From NCBI GenBank assembly GCA_963972255.1, contig CAXATO010000003.1, positions 124,001-188,000 on the forward strand: a stretch of DNA of 64,000 nucleotides, given 5' to 3'. Both the position numbers and the translations under genes were made by a program. This DNA comes from UBA1479 sp002706405. GTDB lineage: Bacteria; Pseudomonadota; Alphaproteobacteria; Rhodospirillales; Casp-alpha2. The notes below the pieces were generated by a model. It was not told the origin of the DNA and searched no databases. It saw only the letters and a list, made by a program, of their open reading frames with translations. The stretch's first letter is position 1. Each line of letters starts with the position of its first letter. Of this stretch, positions 49,661 to 61,119 are shown piece after piece.

Positions 49661-50827
49661 GTGTTCATTTCGAGAGCCAACAAGAGCCGGAAGGCCTACA
49701 TCGCGAAAGCGTTGAAAGTTTGCGAAGCCGTTGCCGATGGCGATTTCGAGGCCCGTATCATCGGTATCGATGACAGCGCCGGCGACGTGGCGGCATTGTG
49801 TCACGCCATCAATCGCCTGATCGATCGCACGGACGCCTACGTTCGCGAGTCCACCGCCAGTCTGAAATATGTAAGCCAGAACAAATACTTCCGGCGAATC
49901 CAGGAGCGCGGCATGGTGGGGGCTTTCCGGACCGCGTCGCGGACCATCAATGAAGCGACCCAATCCATGCAGGATCGCATCAACGCCTTTCGCGACGTGA
50001 CCAACGACTTCGAGGCGCGCATGGGCGGTGTGACGCAGGCCGTGTCCGCGGCCTCGACGGAACTTGAATCCTCGGCCAATGCGATGAACGAGACGGCGTC
50101 GGCGACCAGTGAACAGGCGACGACCGCCGCCGGCGCGGCCGACCGCGCGACCGCCAACGCCCAGACCGTCGCCTCGGCGGCGGAGGAGCTGTCGAGCTCG
50201 ATTTCCGAGATCGGCCGCCAGGTCACCCATTCCACAACGATATCCCATTCGGCCGTGGGCCATGCCCGCGAAGCCGACAAGCGCATCGAGAATCTGTCCC
50301 AGGGATCGCAGCGCATCGGTGAGGTGCTGAAGCTGATCGCCGACATCGCGGATCAGACCAATCTTCTGGCGCTGAACGCGACCATCGAGGCGGCGCGCGC
50401 CGGAGAGGCCGGGAAGGGCTTCGCCGTGGTCGCCGGCGAGGTCAAGAACCTGGCCAATCAGACCGCCAAAGCCACGGACGACATCGCGGCGCAGGTCGAG
50501 AACATCCAGGCCGTCACCGCTGAAACGATTGATGCAATCGCCCAGATCAGCGCCACCATCGATCAGATGGAGGAAGCGGCCACCGCCATTTCCGCCGCCA
50601 TCGAGGAACAGGACGCGGCGACCCGGGAAATCGCCGTCAATGTGGAGCAGGCCGCCGCCGGTACGGCGGAAGTCACCCACAACGTTTCCCTGGTGACCGA
50701 AGGGGCGCAGGAAACCGGATCCGCCGCCCAACAGGTGCTGGGGGCGTCGAGCGAGCTCGCGCGTCAGTCGACGGTCCTGGAAACCGAGGTCCGGGGCTTC
50801 CTGGAACGTCTGCGCGCGGTTCTCTAG
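49661..50827 (+). CDS. Soluble methyl-accepting chemotaxis protein (copy 2)
   Basis: The 388-residue receptor, from the GTG at 49661, is exactly the length of copy 1; an in-frame ATG at 49616 would add a leader absent from the paralogue. AAGGA lies ten bases upstream. It shows the same tandem HAMP-like N-terminus (VADGDFEARIIGIDDSAGDV; NKYFRRIQERGMVGAFRTA) and the signalling tip DIADQTNLLALNATIEAARA. No transmembrane helix is present. It differs from copy 1 mainly in the coiled-coil flanks. The gene converges on gcvP, with a gap of only 6 bases. Confidence 0.92.
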   Translation: MFISRANKSRKAYIAKALKVCEAVADGDFEARIIGIDDSAGDVAALCHAINRLIDRTDAYVRESTASLKYVSQNKYFRRIQERGMVGAFRTASRTINEATQSMQDRINAFRDVTNDFEARMGGVTQAVSAASTELESSANAMNETASATSEQATTAAGAADRATANAQTVASAAEELSSSISEIGRQVTHSTTISHSAVGHAREADKRIENLSQGSQRIGEVLKLIADIADQTNLLALNATIEAARAGEAGKGFAVVAGEVKNLANQTAKATDDIAAQVENIQAVTAETIDAIAQISATIDQMEEAATAISAAIEEQDAATREIAVNVEQAAAGTAEVTHNVSLVTEGAQETGSAAQQVLGASSELARQSTVLETEVRGFLERLRAVL

Positions 50828-50833
50828 CCGGGG

Positions 50834-53701
<2,868 letters not shown>

Positions 53702-53741
53702 GGCTGCGGTTCCTTCGTGGTTTACGTTTGCCGGGTGGCGA

Positions 53742-54116
53742 TCAGCCCAGATCGACCAGCAGGGCGCGATAGGCGATGTCGTCGAGCATCTCGTCCATCT
53801 GCGACAGGTCGTCGGGCTTGATCTTGAAGAACCAACCGGCCCCTTCCGGATCGGAATTGACCAGCGACGGGTCATCGGCCAGAGCCTGGTTGCCCTCGAC
53901 GATTTCGCCCGTCAGGGGAGCGTAGACTTCGCTCGCGGCCTTGACCGATTCGACCACGGCGGCCTCGGCCCCGGCATCGAACTGGGTACCTGCTTCGGGG
54001 ACTTCGACGAAGACGACGTCCCCCAGTTGTTCCTGTGCGTAATTGGTGATGCCGACGGTGGCGACGTCGCCGTCCAGACGGATCCATTCGTGGTCCTTGG
54101 TGTACTTCACGCTCAT
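53742..54116 (-). CDS. gcvH: Glycine cleavage system H-protein
   Basis: The 124-residue lipoyl carrier shuttles the aminomethyl group and reducing equivalents among the P, T and L proteins. The lipoylated lysine lies in AAVVESVKAASEVYAPLTGE (ESVKAAS), framed by the N-terminal YTKDHEWIRLDGDVATVGIT and the C-terminal GWFFKIKPDDLSQMDEML. It sits 40 bases before gcvP and 53 bases after gcvT. A GGGAGACCGGT leader precedes the ATG. Confidence 0.98.
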   Translation of the reverse strand: MSVKYTKDHEWIRLDGDVATVGITNYAQEQLGDVVFVEVPEAGTQFDAGAEAAVVESVKAASEVYAPLTGEIVEGNQALADDPSLVNSDPEGAGWFFKIKPDDLSQMDEMLDDIAYRALLVDLG

Positions 54117-54169
54117 ACCGGTCTCCCTGCCTTGAGTATTCGGTTGTTGGTTGGTCGGTTATTGGTCGG

Positions 54170-55279
54170 TCAGTCTTTGACGTAATTCTGTTTGACGAAG
54201 GGCGGTTTGACGACCTCCGCCGGTTGCGCCTTGCCGCGCACCATCAGGTTGACCCGCGTCCCCGGTTCGGCCAGGTCCGTGCGCAGGTAGCCCATGGCGA
54301 TGGGGCCGTCGACGGTGGGGCCGAATCCGCCCGAGGTCACGATGCCGGCGGCGGCGCCGTCCAGGTCCTGGATTTCCGTGCCGCCGCGGGCCGGGGCCCG
54401 GCCGTCGGGGATCAGGCCGACGCGCTTGCGCGCCGTGCCGTCCTTGATTTGGCCCAGGATCACGTCCGCCCCCGGAAAGCCGCCTTCGGCCCGCCGGCGC
54501 TTGCCGATGGTCCAGTTGAGCGCGGCCTCGACGGGCGTCGTGGTTTCGTCGATGTCGTTGCCATACAGGCAAAGTCCGGCCTCAAGCCGCAGCGAATCAC
54601 GGGCGCCCAGGCCGATCGGCATGACTTCATGCTCCGACAGCAGCAGCCGGGCGAAGGCGTCGGCATCCTTGTTGGGAATCGATATTTCGTAACCGTCCTC
54701 GCCGGTGTAGCCGGATCGGGTGATGAAACAAGGGATGTCGTTGATGCGGAGGGCTTGGCCTGTCAGGAATACCATGTGGCGCACCGCCGGTGCGTAGCGG
54801 GCCAGAACCTCGGCCGCCTTGGGGCCCTGCAGGGCAAGCAGCGCGTGGTCTTCGATGATCTCCAGCTTGGCGTCCGTCAGATTGGCCTGCATATGGGCGA
54901 AATCGGCGTCCTTACAGGCGGCATTGACCACGATATAGAGCGAATCACCGCAATGGGTGACCATCAGGTCATCGCGGATGCCGCCCTTGTCGTTGGTCAA
55001 AAGGGTGTAGCGCATGTTGCCGGCGCCGAGCCCGACGATATCGCCCGGCACCAGAGTTTCCAGGGCTTCCGCCGCTTTTGATCCCTGCAGCCGCGCCTGG
55101 CCCATATGGGACACATCGAACAGGCCGGCCTGGGATCGGGTGTGCAGATGTTCCTGCAGCACGCCGGCTTTGTACTGCACGGGCATGGAATAGCCGGCGA
55201 AGGGCACCATCTTGGCGCCGTACTCGTGGTGGAGCTGATCCAGCGGCGTGGTCTTCAGGTTGTTCGTAGTGTCGGCCAT
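54170..55279 (-). CDS. gcvT: Glycine cleavage system aminomethyltransferase, T-protein
   Basis: The 369-residue tetrahydrofolate-dependent enzyme frees ammonia and makes methylene-THF from the H-protein-bound intermediate. Family signatures are TPLDQLHHEYGAKMVPFAGY, the folate-site region FDVSHMGQARLQG, and SGYTGEDGYEISIP. It closes with the C-terminal beta-barrel strand GTRVNLMVRGKAQPAEVV. GGGGAGGCTCCA precedes the ATG. It is the first gene of the operon; 94 bases upstream ends a tandem glycine riboswitch, so expression should rise with glycine. Confidence 0.98.
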   Translation of the reverse strand: MADTTNNLKTTPLDQLHHEYGAKMVPFAGYSMPVQYKAGVLQEHLHTRSQAGLFDVSHMGQARLQGSKAAEALETLVPGDIVGLGAGNMRYTLLTNDKGGIRDDLMVTHCGDSLYIVVNAACKDADFAHMQANLTDAKLEIIEDHALLALQGPKAAEVLARYAPAVRHMVFLTGQALRINDIPCFITRSGYTGEDGYEISIPNKDADAFARLLLSEHEVMPIGLGARDSLRLEAGLCLYGNDIDETTTPVEAALNWTIGKRRRAEGGFPGADVILGQIKDGTARKRVGLIPDGRAPARGGTEIQDLDGAAAGIVTSGGFGPTVDGPIAMGYLRTDLAEPGTRVNLMVRGKAQPAEVVKPPFVKQNYVKD

Positions 55280-55372
55280 TGGAGCCTCCCCGGGCTTGGT
55301 CCTAAGGCGCCGCCCGAAAGACGAGACGGCAGGGTTTAACGGCGTCCCAACGGCAAAACCACCGTTTGAACG

Positions 55373-55568
55373 CCCCCTCTGTCTCGGAACCTGAAAGATT
55401 GACCGGCGCGATTGATGTCGCCGGCTTACATCTTCGGTGGGGCACGGCCAATTGCATCGGCCAGCCTGCCCACTTTCCAGAGCCTCATCCTGCTGCGGTC
55501 CGGGTGCCTGAGAGTTTCCGGGGCGGTTGCTCCTTCGGCGCCAGCCTGTATTCGGCCGGACTCTCCCA
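55373..55568 (-). ncRNA. Tandem glycine riboswitch upstream of gcvT
   Basis: Read on the minus strand, aptamer 1 runs from GGGAGAG (55567-55561) through GCCGAAGGAGCAACCGCC and AACTCTCAGG to GCTCTGGAAAG. Aptamer 2 continues with CCACCGAAGATGTAAGCCGG and ends TCTTTCAGGTTCCGAGACAG, GAGGGGG. Both halves carry the glycine-aptamer core (CCGAAG...CTCAGG or TTTCAGG). Tandem aptamers upstream of gcv genes switch expression on when glycine is high. The expression platform should lie in the ~90 bases before the gcvT ATG. Confidence 0.93.
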
Positions 55569-55681
55569 CAGCGATCAACTGAGGATGTCGTCCCTCATTG
55601 TATCGACGGCGGGGCCGAGGTCAACCGCGACCTCTCGGCATGTGGCGGAAGAGAGAACGGGGAATGGGCCAAGGTCGGCGC

Positions 55682-56290
55682 CTAAAGGCGCGGGCGGCGG
55701 TCCTGACGGTTCATTTCCAGCTGCTCGCGATTGATCACCAGACCGACCAGGATTCGATAATTCTTTCCCGTCTGACCCGCCTGGATCGGCAGAATCAGCG
55801 GCACGGGATCACTGGCGATTTCGCGTCGGGTTTCGTTTTCGGCGAAGGTCACATCGATAGTGAAAGCTTCGCGGTAGAGAACCTTGTTGGCGCGGTCGGT
55901 GACGGAGACGAAGAATTCGATCTGGGTTTTGCGATCCTTGTTGGCGGGGCCGCGCACGGCGTCCATGTAGGTGGTGACGGCAACCTTCATCGTTCCCGCG
56001 TGAGTGCTGCGGTCGACGCTCGAATCGCAAACCAGGGAGACCTTGGTGACGATGATCTCGTTGTCGATGTCGATCAGGTCGCGGCCGGGCCCCGGCTGAT
56101 AGGTCAGGCGGCGGGAGGCGTCGGCCAGGATGTTCTGCGGCGGACAGGCCAGCTGGACCTTGCCGGCGACGGTGTTCATCACGCTGTCGGTCAGGCTGCT
56201 GCAGGCGCTTAAGGGCAAGACGAAGAGCAGCCCGATGACGAGGCCGATGGGGGCGCGGAAACGGGTGAGGGCGCTGGGAAGCTCGGGCAT
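55682..56290 (-). CDS. Putative lipoprotein of unknown function
   Basis: The 202-residue product has a long basic N-terminus and a lipoprotein signal (LVIGLLFVLPLSACSS, Cys30). The mature part is beta-rich: ALACPP-like VQLACPPQNILADASRRLTY, DIDNEIIVTKVSLVCDSS, and TMKVAVTTYMDAVRG. Two cysteines (LACPP, LVCDS) could form a disulphide. The ending RQDRRPRL is basic. I do not recognise the family, though similar lipoproteins occur in other alphaproteobacteria. It follows the peptidoglycan-binding-like gene on the same strand after 119 bases. Location at the periplasmic face of a membrane is inferred from the lipobox. Confidence 0.75.
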   Translation of the reverse strand: MPELPSALTRFRAPIGLVIGLLFVLPLSACSSLTDSVMNTVAGKVQLACPPQNILADASRRLTYQPGPGRDLIDIDNEIIVTKVSLVCDSSVDRSTHAGTMKVAVTTYMDAVRGPANKDRKTQIEFFVSVTDRANKVLYREAFTIDVTFAENETRREIASDPVPLILPIQAGQTGKNYRILVGLVINREQLEMNRQDRRPRL

Positions 56291-56409
56291 CGGGGGCTCC
56301 GTCTGTTCGCTTGGTCGGGCGCCCGGCAGATGGGCAGGACGCGGGGGAATCTAATGGACCGGCGTCCGGGCGGCAAGCCCGCCTGCCCGCGCCGCGGGGA
56401 TGGACGGGA

Positions 56410-58185
56410 TCAGGGGGAATCCTTGGACATTTCATCAGCCGTTGCGGCGGTTTTCGGGGTGACCAGATCGATCAACGTTTGCGCCATTTTGGCCATGGCG
56501 CGGGCGCGGGCCCAGGAATTGTCGATCTTGCGCGCCTCGGCCATGGCGCGGTGAAAGGCGGTCCAGGCGAGATCGCTTTCGCCGGATCGGGCGTACAGGG
56601 TGGCGGTATCGCCGTGAATCCAAACCCGGCTGATGACGCTGGGAATGGCGTCGGCTGCGGCGATGGCGCGGGCTTCGCTGGCGCGGGAGTCTTCCGGCGC
56701 CATGCCGGCGCGGCGCTGCTGGGACGAAATTTCGAACAGGGCTTGACCGCGCAGGCGTGGATCGTTGATGCCTTCGGCGGCGTCGCGGGCGCGGACGAAA
56801 CGCCGGGCCAGCACGTCGGACGGCTGGTCCTTGATCCGCGCCATGTCGCTGAGGGCCAGGACCAGGCGGCTGATGGCATAGGATCGGGCGAACGGCAGGG
56901 TCACTGCTTCGGCGTCGGCGAAGGCTTCGTCGATCACGGCATTGGCGCCGGGCCGGTCGCCCGCCCGCGCCATGGCCACCGCGATCTCGCCCAGGATCAG
57001 CACCCGGTAGCGTTCGGCGTCGATGCCATGGGCAAGGTCCATGGCTTTGTCCAGCCGCGCCGCACGGATCGCCGATTGCGCCGCGGCGATCATCACCGCC
57101 GCCCTGTCGGACCGCTCATTGACCGAGTCGACCAGCACCAGGGCGTCGTCCAAGCGGTCCAGATCGGCAAGTGCGCCCGCGACCTGGCGCCAGGCCGCGA
57201 CCTTCTGGGACGGCGGCACCTTGTTCATGGCCGTGTTCCGGGCCAGCAGAAGCGCCGCGTTGGCGGTGTCCTGGTCGCCGGCCCGGTAGAGCGTCACCGC
57301 CGCGCGGGTGGCGAAGGTGACTTGATCGGTCGGGGCCTTGATGTGCCGCGCCATGCTGTAGAGCAGTGAGGCCGTATTCAGGGCGGCCTTGAAATATCCG
57401 TGGCGCGCCTGGGTGTCGGCGATCGCCGCCAGGGCTTCGATCTGGGTGCGCGATTCGGGAATGATCTCGGCGGCGGCCAGGGCGTCTTCCTCGCGGCCGG
57501 CACGGGCCTGGGCCTGGGCGATGTCGCGCAGCGCGACCATGATCAGGCGCGGGTCCTGGATGCGCCGCGTGGTTTCCATGGCCTGCGTCATCAGGCCGGC
57601 GCGGGCCTGGGCGGCCAGGATCTCGCCCATGGCCCAGTCGCGCAGGTCGCGTTTGCTGACTGCCTTCGCACTTTCAAAGCCTTCGGCCAACAGGCAGCGC
57701 ACGGTCGGTGCGTCGAAACAGGGGGCGGGATCGCGGGCCGCCTCGGCGGGGGGGACCGTGCCGTCTTCGATCAGATCACGGGTCGCCGGATGGGCCATCA
57801 GGGCCTGGCGGGCGTCGTCCATGGCTTTGCGCCGGGTGTCGTCCAGATCCCGCAGCAGGCGGCTGATCCGCAGGCTGCGGTCCAGGTGGTCCTGCAGGGC
57901 ATCGGTAATGCGGCCGGTGACCTTGAGGCCGGCCTGTTGTTGGTACAGGCGAATGGCGGATGTCAGTTTCTGGTTCAGCTTGCCGTCGATGAACCCGGCA
58001 TAGAGGCCCAGGGTCGCCAGGGCGGTCTGTACCTTTCGGACGGCGGCGATGTCCGGGGCTTCGAATTCGGAGCCCAGGCCGGGCCGGTCGGGGGCTTCGC
58101 GGGCGGCCTGCGCGGGCAACGTCGGTGCGGCCAGGGCCAGGCCCGCCAGAATCGCCGCTCCGATGATTGGTCGTGTTCGATACAT
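56410..58185 (-). CDS. Secreted peptidoglycan-binding-like protein with long helical repeat domain
   Basis: The 591-residue protein has a signal peptide (PIIGAAILAGLALAAPTLPAQA). A peptidoglycan-binding type 1 domain (VRKVQTALATLGLYAGFIDG, then KLNQKLTSAIRLYQQQAGL) is followed by ~450 residues of alpha-helical repeats similar to TPR or SEL1 arrays (ALRDIAQAQARAGREEDALAA; AIADTQARHGYFKAAL; YSMARHIKAPTDQV). Helical repeats usually bind other proteins, so it may be a periplasmic scaffold held to the cell wall. The ATG at 58185 follows a GGACCGGT leader. The gene is divergent from thrB. The exact partner is unknown. Confidence 0.8.
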   Translation of the reverse strand: MYRTRPIIGAAILAGLALAAPTLPAQAAREAPDRPGLGSEFEAPDIAAVRKVQTALATLGLYAGFIDGKLNQKLTSAIRLYQQQAGLKVTGRITDALQDHLDRSLRISRLLRDLDDTRRKAMDDARQALMAHPATRDLIEDGTVPPAEAARDPAPCFDAPTVRCLLAEGFESAKAVSKRDLRDWAMGEILAAQARAGLMTQAMETTRRIQDPRLIMVALRDIAQAQARAGREEDALAAAEIIPESRTQIEALAAIADTQARHGYFKAALNTASLLYSMARHIKAPTDQVTFATRAAVTLYRAGDQDTANAALLLARNTAMNKVPPSQKVAAWRQVAGALADLDRLDDALVLVDSVNERSDRAAVMIAAAQSAIRAARLDKAMDLAHGIDAERYRVLILGEIAVAMARAGDRPGANAVIDEAFADAEAVTLPFARSYAISRLVLALSDMARIKDQPSDVLARRFVRARDAAEGINDPRLRGQALFEISSQQRRAGMAPEDSRASEARAIAAADAIPSVISRVWIHGDTATLYARSGESDLAWTAFHRAMAEARKIDNSWARARAMAKMAQTLIDLVTPKTAATADEMSKDSP

Positions 58186-58325
58186 ACCGGTCCATCTAAC
58201 CGTTGCGGTTCGTGCGATGCCGGCACCTTGCTGGCGCACCTTCGGGAATTGCTGTTTTATGGGCCCGCACCCAACCGTTCGGACGCGTCAGCGTTCGCCG
58301 CCCGAAGCTTGAAGATATTACCGCC

Positions 58326-59294
58326 ATGGCCGTCTACACGGAAGTCTCTGACGAGGAACTGGTCGAATTTATGACCGCCTATGACCTGGGCGAGGTCGTC
58401 GCCGTCAAGGGCATCGCCGAAGGCATCGAGAATTCCAACTTCCTTCTGACCATGTCCTCGGGTGCGTACATCCTGACGCTTTACGAAAAGCGGGTCGACC
58501 CCCGCGACCTGCCGTTCTTCGTGGGGCTGCTTGATCACCTGGCGGCCGGCGGCGTGGCCTGTCCGCTGCCCGTGCGGGCGCGCGACGGCGAGGCGCTTCG
58601 CACCCTATGCGGCCGGCCGGCGGCGATCGTCACCTTTCTGCCCGGCCTGTGGCCCCGGCGCGTCACGCCCGACCATTGCGCCGGTGTCGGCCGCGCCCTG
58701 GCGCAGATGCATCTGGCGGGGGCGGATTTCCCAGGCGGGCGGGAAAATGCGCTCAGCGTCGACGCCTGGCGGCCATTGCTGAAAAGCGCCGGCAGCGGGG
58801 TGGACAGCGTGCAGGTGGGGCTTGGGGGCAAGCTGAACCGTGATCTTGACGCCATCGAGGCGGCCTGGCCCGAGGACCTGCCCCGGGGGATCATCCATGC
58901 CGACCTGTTTCCCGACAACGTGTTCTTTCGCGGCACGGAGCTGACCGGCCTGATCGATTTCTATTTCGCCTGCCGGGATTTCCTGGTCTACGACTTGGCG
59001 ATCTGCCTCAACGCCTGGTGCTTCGAAGCCGATTACAGCTTCAACGTGACCAAGGCGCGGCGGCTGGTCATGGAATACGCGCGCACCCGGCCGCTTGGCG
59101 CCGACGAGGTTCAGGCCTTGCCGCTGCTCGCCCGGGGCGCGGCCATGCGGTTTCTGGTGACTCGCCTGTACGACTGGCTGAACACCCCGCCGGGGGCCCT
59201 GGTCACGCCGAAGGACCCGCTGGAATACGTGGCCAAGCTGCGCTTTCACGAACAGGTGAAAAGTGCCGCCGAATATGGATTGGACGTGGACTGA
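58326..59294 (+). CDS. thrB: Homoserine kinase (APH-fold type)
   Basis: The 322-residue kinase phosphorylates homoserine in threonine synthesis. It is the aminoglycoside-phosphotransferase-fold ThrB of proteobacteria, not the GHMP type: VAVKGIAEGIENSNFLLTMS starts the small lobe, IIHADLFPDNVFF is the catalytic loop (HxDxxxxN) and LTGLIDFYFACRDFLVYDLA is the Mg-binding segment. The ATG at 58326 matches family N-termini (AVYTEVSDEEL). rnhA follows 4 bases after the stop, a pairing common in alphaproteobacteria. Confidence 0.95.
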   Translation: MAVYTEVSDEELVEFMTAYDLGEVVAVKGIAEGIENSNFLLTMSSGAYILTLYEKRVDPRDLPFFVGLLDHLAAGGVACPLPVRARDGEALRTLCGRPAAIVTFLPGLWPRRVTPDHCAGVGRALAQMHLAGADFPGGRENALSVDAWRPLLKSAGSGVDSVQVGLGGKLNRDLDAIEAAWPEDLPRGIIHADLFPDNVFFRGTELTGLIDFYFACRDFLVYDLAICLNAWCFEADYSFNVTKARRLVMEYARTRPLGADEVQALPLLARGAAMRFLVTRLYDWLNTPPGALVTPKDPLEYVAKLRFHEQVKSAAEYGLDVD

Positions 59295-59298
59295 ATTG

Positions 59299-59742
59299 AT
59301 GACGGACTCTGACGAACGAATCGAAATCTTCACCGATGGGGCCTGCTCGGGCAATCCGGGGCCCGGCGGCTGGGGCGTGCTGCTGCGCTGGCGCGACCAT
59401 GAAAAGGAGCTTTGCGGCGGCGAGGCGCAAAGCACCAACAACCGCATGGAACTGATGGCGGCGATCCAGGGACTGGAATCCCTGACGCGGCCGTCCAAGG
59501 TCCGCCTGGTCACCGACAGCACCTATGTGAAGGACGGCATCACCAAGTGGATCCACGGCTGGAAACGCAACGGTTGGAAGACCGCGGCCAAGAAACCGGT
59601 GAAGAACGAGGACCTGTGGCGCCGGCTGGAGGCCGCCCTCGGCCCCCACGATGTCGAATGGCATTGGGTCAAGGGCCACGACGGCCACGCGGAGAACGAG
59701 CGGGCGGACGAACTGGCCCGGCGCGGCATCTTGGAAATCTAG
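59299..59742 (+). CDS. rnhA: Ribonuclease HI
   Basis: The 147-residue nuclease cuts the RNA strand of RNA-DNA hybrids. Catalytic residues are in IFTDGACSGNPGPGGWG (Asp), NRMELMAAIQGLE (Glu), LVTDSTYVKDGI (Asp) and ENERADELARRG (Asp), the D-E-D-D set of RNase H1. The basic loop GWKRNGWKTAAKKPVKNEDL is the handle region that grips the hybrid. The ATG lies 4 bases after thrB, so the genes are cotranscribed. Confidence 0.96.
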   Translation: MTDSDERIEIFTDGACSGNPGPGGWGVLLRWRDHEKELCGGEAQSTNNRMELMAAIQGLESLTRPSKVRLVTDSTYVKDGITKWIHGWKRNGWKTAAKKPVKNEDLWRRLEAALGPHDVEWHWVKGHDGHAENERADELARRGILEI

Positions 59743-59770
59743 AGTCGGGCCGGCCGGGCGCCTATTTGCC

Positions 59771-59833
59771 GCACTGCATCACCTGATTTCCTCTATATCC
59801 GACGGCTTATTGCGATCCGCTATGTTGCAGTGC
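59771..59833. promoter_or_regulatory. Inverted GCACTGCA / TGCAGTGC pair upstream of phaZ
   Basis: Two 8-base arms, GCACTGCA (59771-59778) and TGCAGTGC (59826-59833), face each other across 47 bases and end about 50 bases before the phaZ start. TGCA-containing dyads of this kind resemble the CTGC/GCAG-type sites bound by PhaR repressors in other alphaproteobacteria. This may be a regulatory region; the match is loose. Confidence 0.3.
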
Positions 59834-59883
59834 ATTATATGGCTGCCGGACGCGCCTTCTGCGCGCGGGAAAGGACACCATTC

Positions 59884-61119
59884 ATGCTTTACTACATGCA
59901 CGAAATGCAGCGTCTCGCGATGGCCCCGTCACGGGCCGTGGCGGATGCGCTCAAGTTCGCCGCCAACAATCCCATGAACGCCTTCAGCCACACGCCCGTG
60001 GGCAAGGCCATGGGTTCGGCCGCCGAAATCTATTCGCGGATGACCAATAAGTACGGCAAGCCCGAATGGGGCATCGACCATACGATGATCGACGGCAAGA
60101 AAGTGCCCGTCGAGGTCGAAGTGATGGTCCATCGCACCTATTGCGACCTGATCCATTTCAAGCGCGCCACCAACCGCAACGACCCCAAGGTCCTGATCGC
60201 GGCCCCCTTGTCGGGGCATTTCGCGACCTTGTTGCGCGGCACGGTCGAGGCCATGCTGCCCGACCATGACGTCTACGTCACCGACTGGCTGGATTGCCGC
60301 AACATTCCGGTCATGGCCGACATGTTCAACCTGAACGACTACATCGACTACATCATCGATTTCCTGCATTTCCTGGGCCCCAACACCCACGTCATCGCGG
60401 TGTGTCAGCCCAGCGTGCCGGTGATGGCGGCGGTCTCCGTCATGTCCGGTTGGCAGGATATCTGCGCGCCCGCGACCATGACCTTGATGGGCGGGCCGGT
60501 CGATACCCGGGTCGGCAAGACCGCGGTCAACAAACTGGCCAAGGAAAACGACAAGAAGTGGTTTGAGAAGAACGTCATCACCACCGTGCCGCCGCCATAT
60601 CCGGGGGCCTTCCGCCGCGTGCTGCCGGGCTTCGTGCAACTGTCGAACTTCATTTCCATGAACCTTGAGCGGCACATGCTGTCCATGAACGAGCTGTTCG
60701 ACCACCTGGTCGAAGGCGACGACGAGGCGGCGGACAAGAAGTCGGCGTTCTACGAGGAATACCTCGCGGTCATGGACCTGCCGGCGGAATACTTCCTGCA
60801 GACGTTGGAAGTCGTGTTTCAGGAACATTCCCTGCCGAAGGGGGAAATGATGTTCCGATGGCAGAATGTCGATCCGGGCAAGATCACGGACACGGCGATT
60901 CTCTGTGTCGAGGGTGAGCTGGACGACATTTCCGGCGTCGGCCAGACCAAGGCCGCGCTCGACATCACGCCGAACCTGCACACGAAGAAGAAGCACTATC
61001 ACCTGGAAAAAGGCGTCGGCCATTACGGCGTGTTCAACGGCCGTAAATGGCGTGAGAACATCGCCCCCACGGTAAAGGACTTCATGCGCACCCACGCCAA
61101 GGCGCCCGTTAAAGCCTAG
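59884..61119 (+). CDS. phaZ: Intracellular polyhydroxybutyrate depolymerase
   Basis: The 411-residue enzyme mobilises stored polyhydroxybutyrate granules in the cytoplasm. It opens MLYYMHEMQRLAMAPSRAVA and has the cysteine nucleophile characteristic of PhaZ1-type depolymerases in VIAVCQPSVPVM (Cys174); the acid and base residues follow near ILCVEGELDDISG and LEKGVGHYGVFNG. No signal peptide is present. GGAAAGGA precedes the ATG at 59884. Its stop codon overlaps that of the convergent LysR gene on CTAG. It implies that the host makes PHB, though no synthase is in the window. Confidence 0.95.
   Translation: MLYYMHEMQRLAMAPSRAVADALKFAANNPMNAFSHTPVGKAMGSAAEIYSRMTNKYGKPEWGIDHTMIDGKKVPVEVEVMVHRTYCDLIHFKRATNRNDPKVLIAAPLSGHFATLLRGTVEAMLPDHDVYVTDWLDCRNIPVMADMFNLNDYIDYIIDFLHFLGPNTHVIAVCQPSVPVMAAVSVMSGWQDICAPATMTLMGGPVDTRVGKTAVNKLAKENDKKWFEKNVITTVPPPYPGAFRRVLPGFVQLSNFISMNLERHMLSMNELFDHLVEGDDEAADKKSAFYEEYLAVMDLPAEYFLQTLEVVFQEHSLPKGEMMFRWQNVDPGKITDTAILCVEGELDDISGVGQTKAALDITPNLHTKKKHYHLEKGVGHYGVFNGRKWRENIAPTVKDFMRTHAKAPVKA

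Noticed and set aside
53702..53875. N-terminal extension of the gcvP frame
   Set aside because: It overlaps the end of gcvH in another frame, while the ATG at 53701 has a good site and matches family N-termini.
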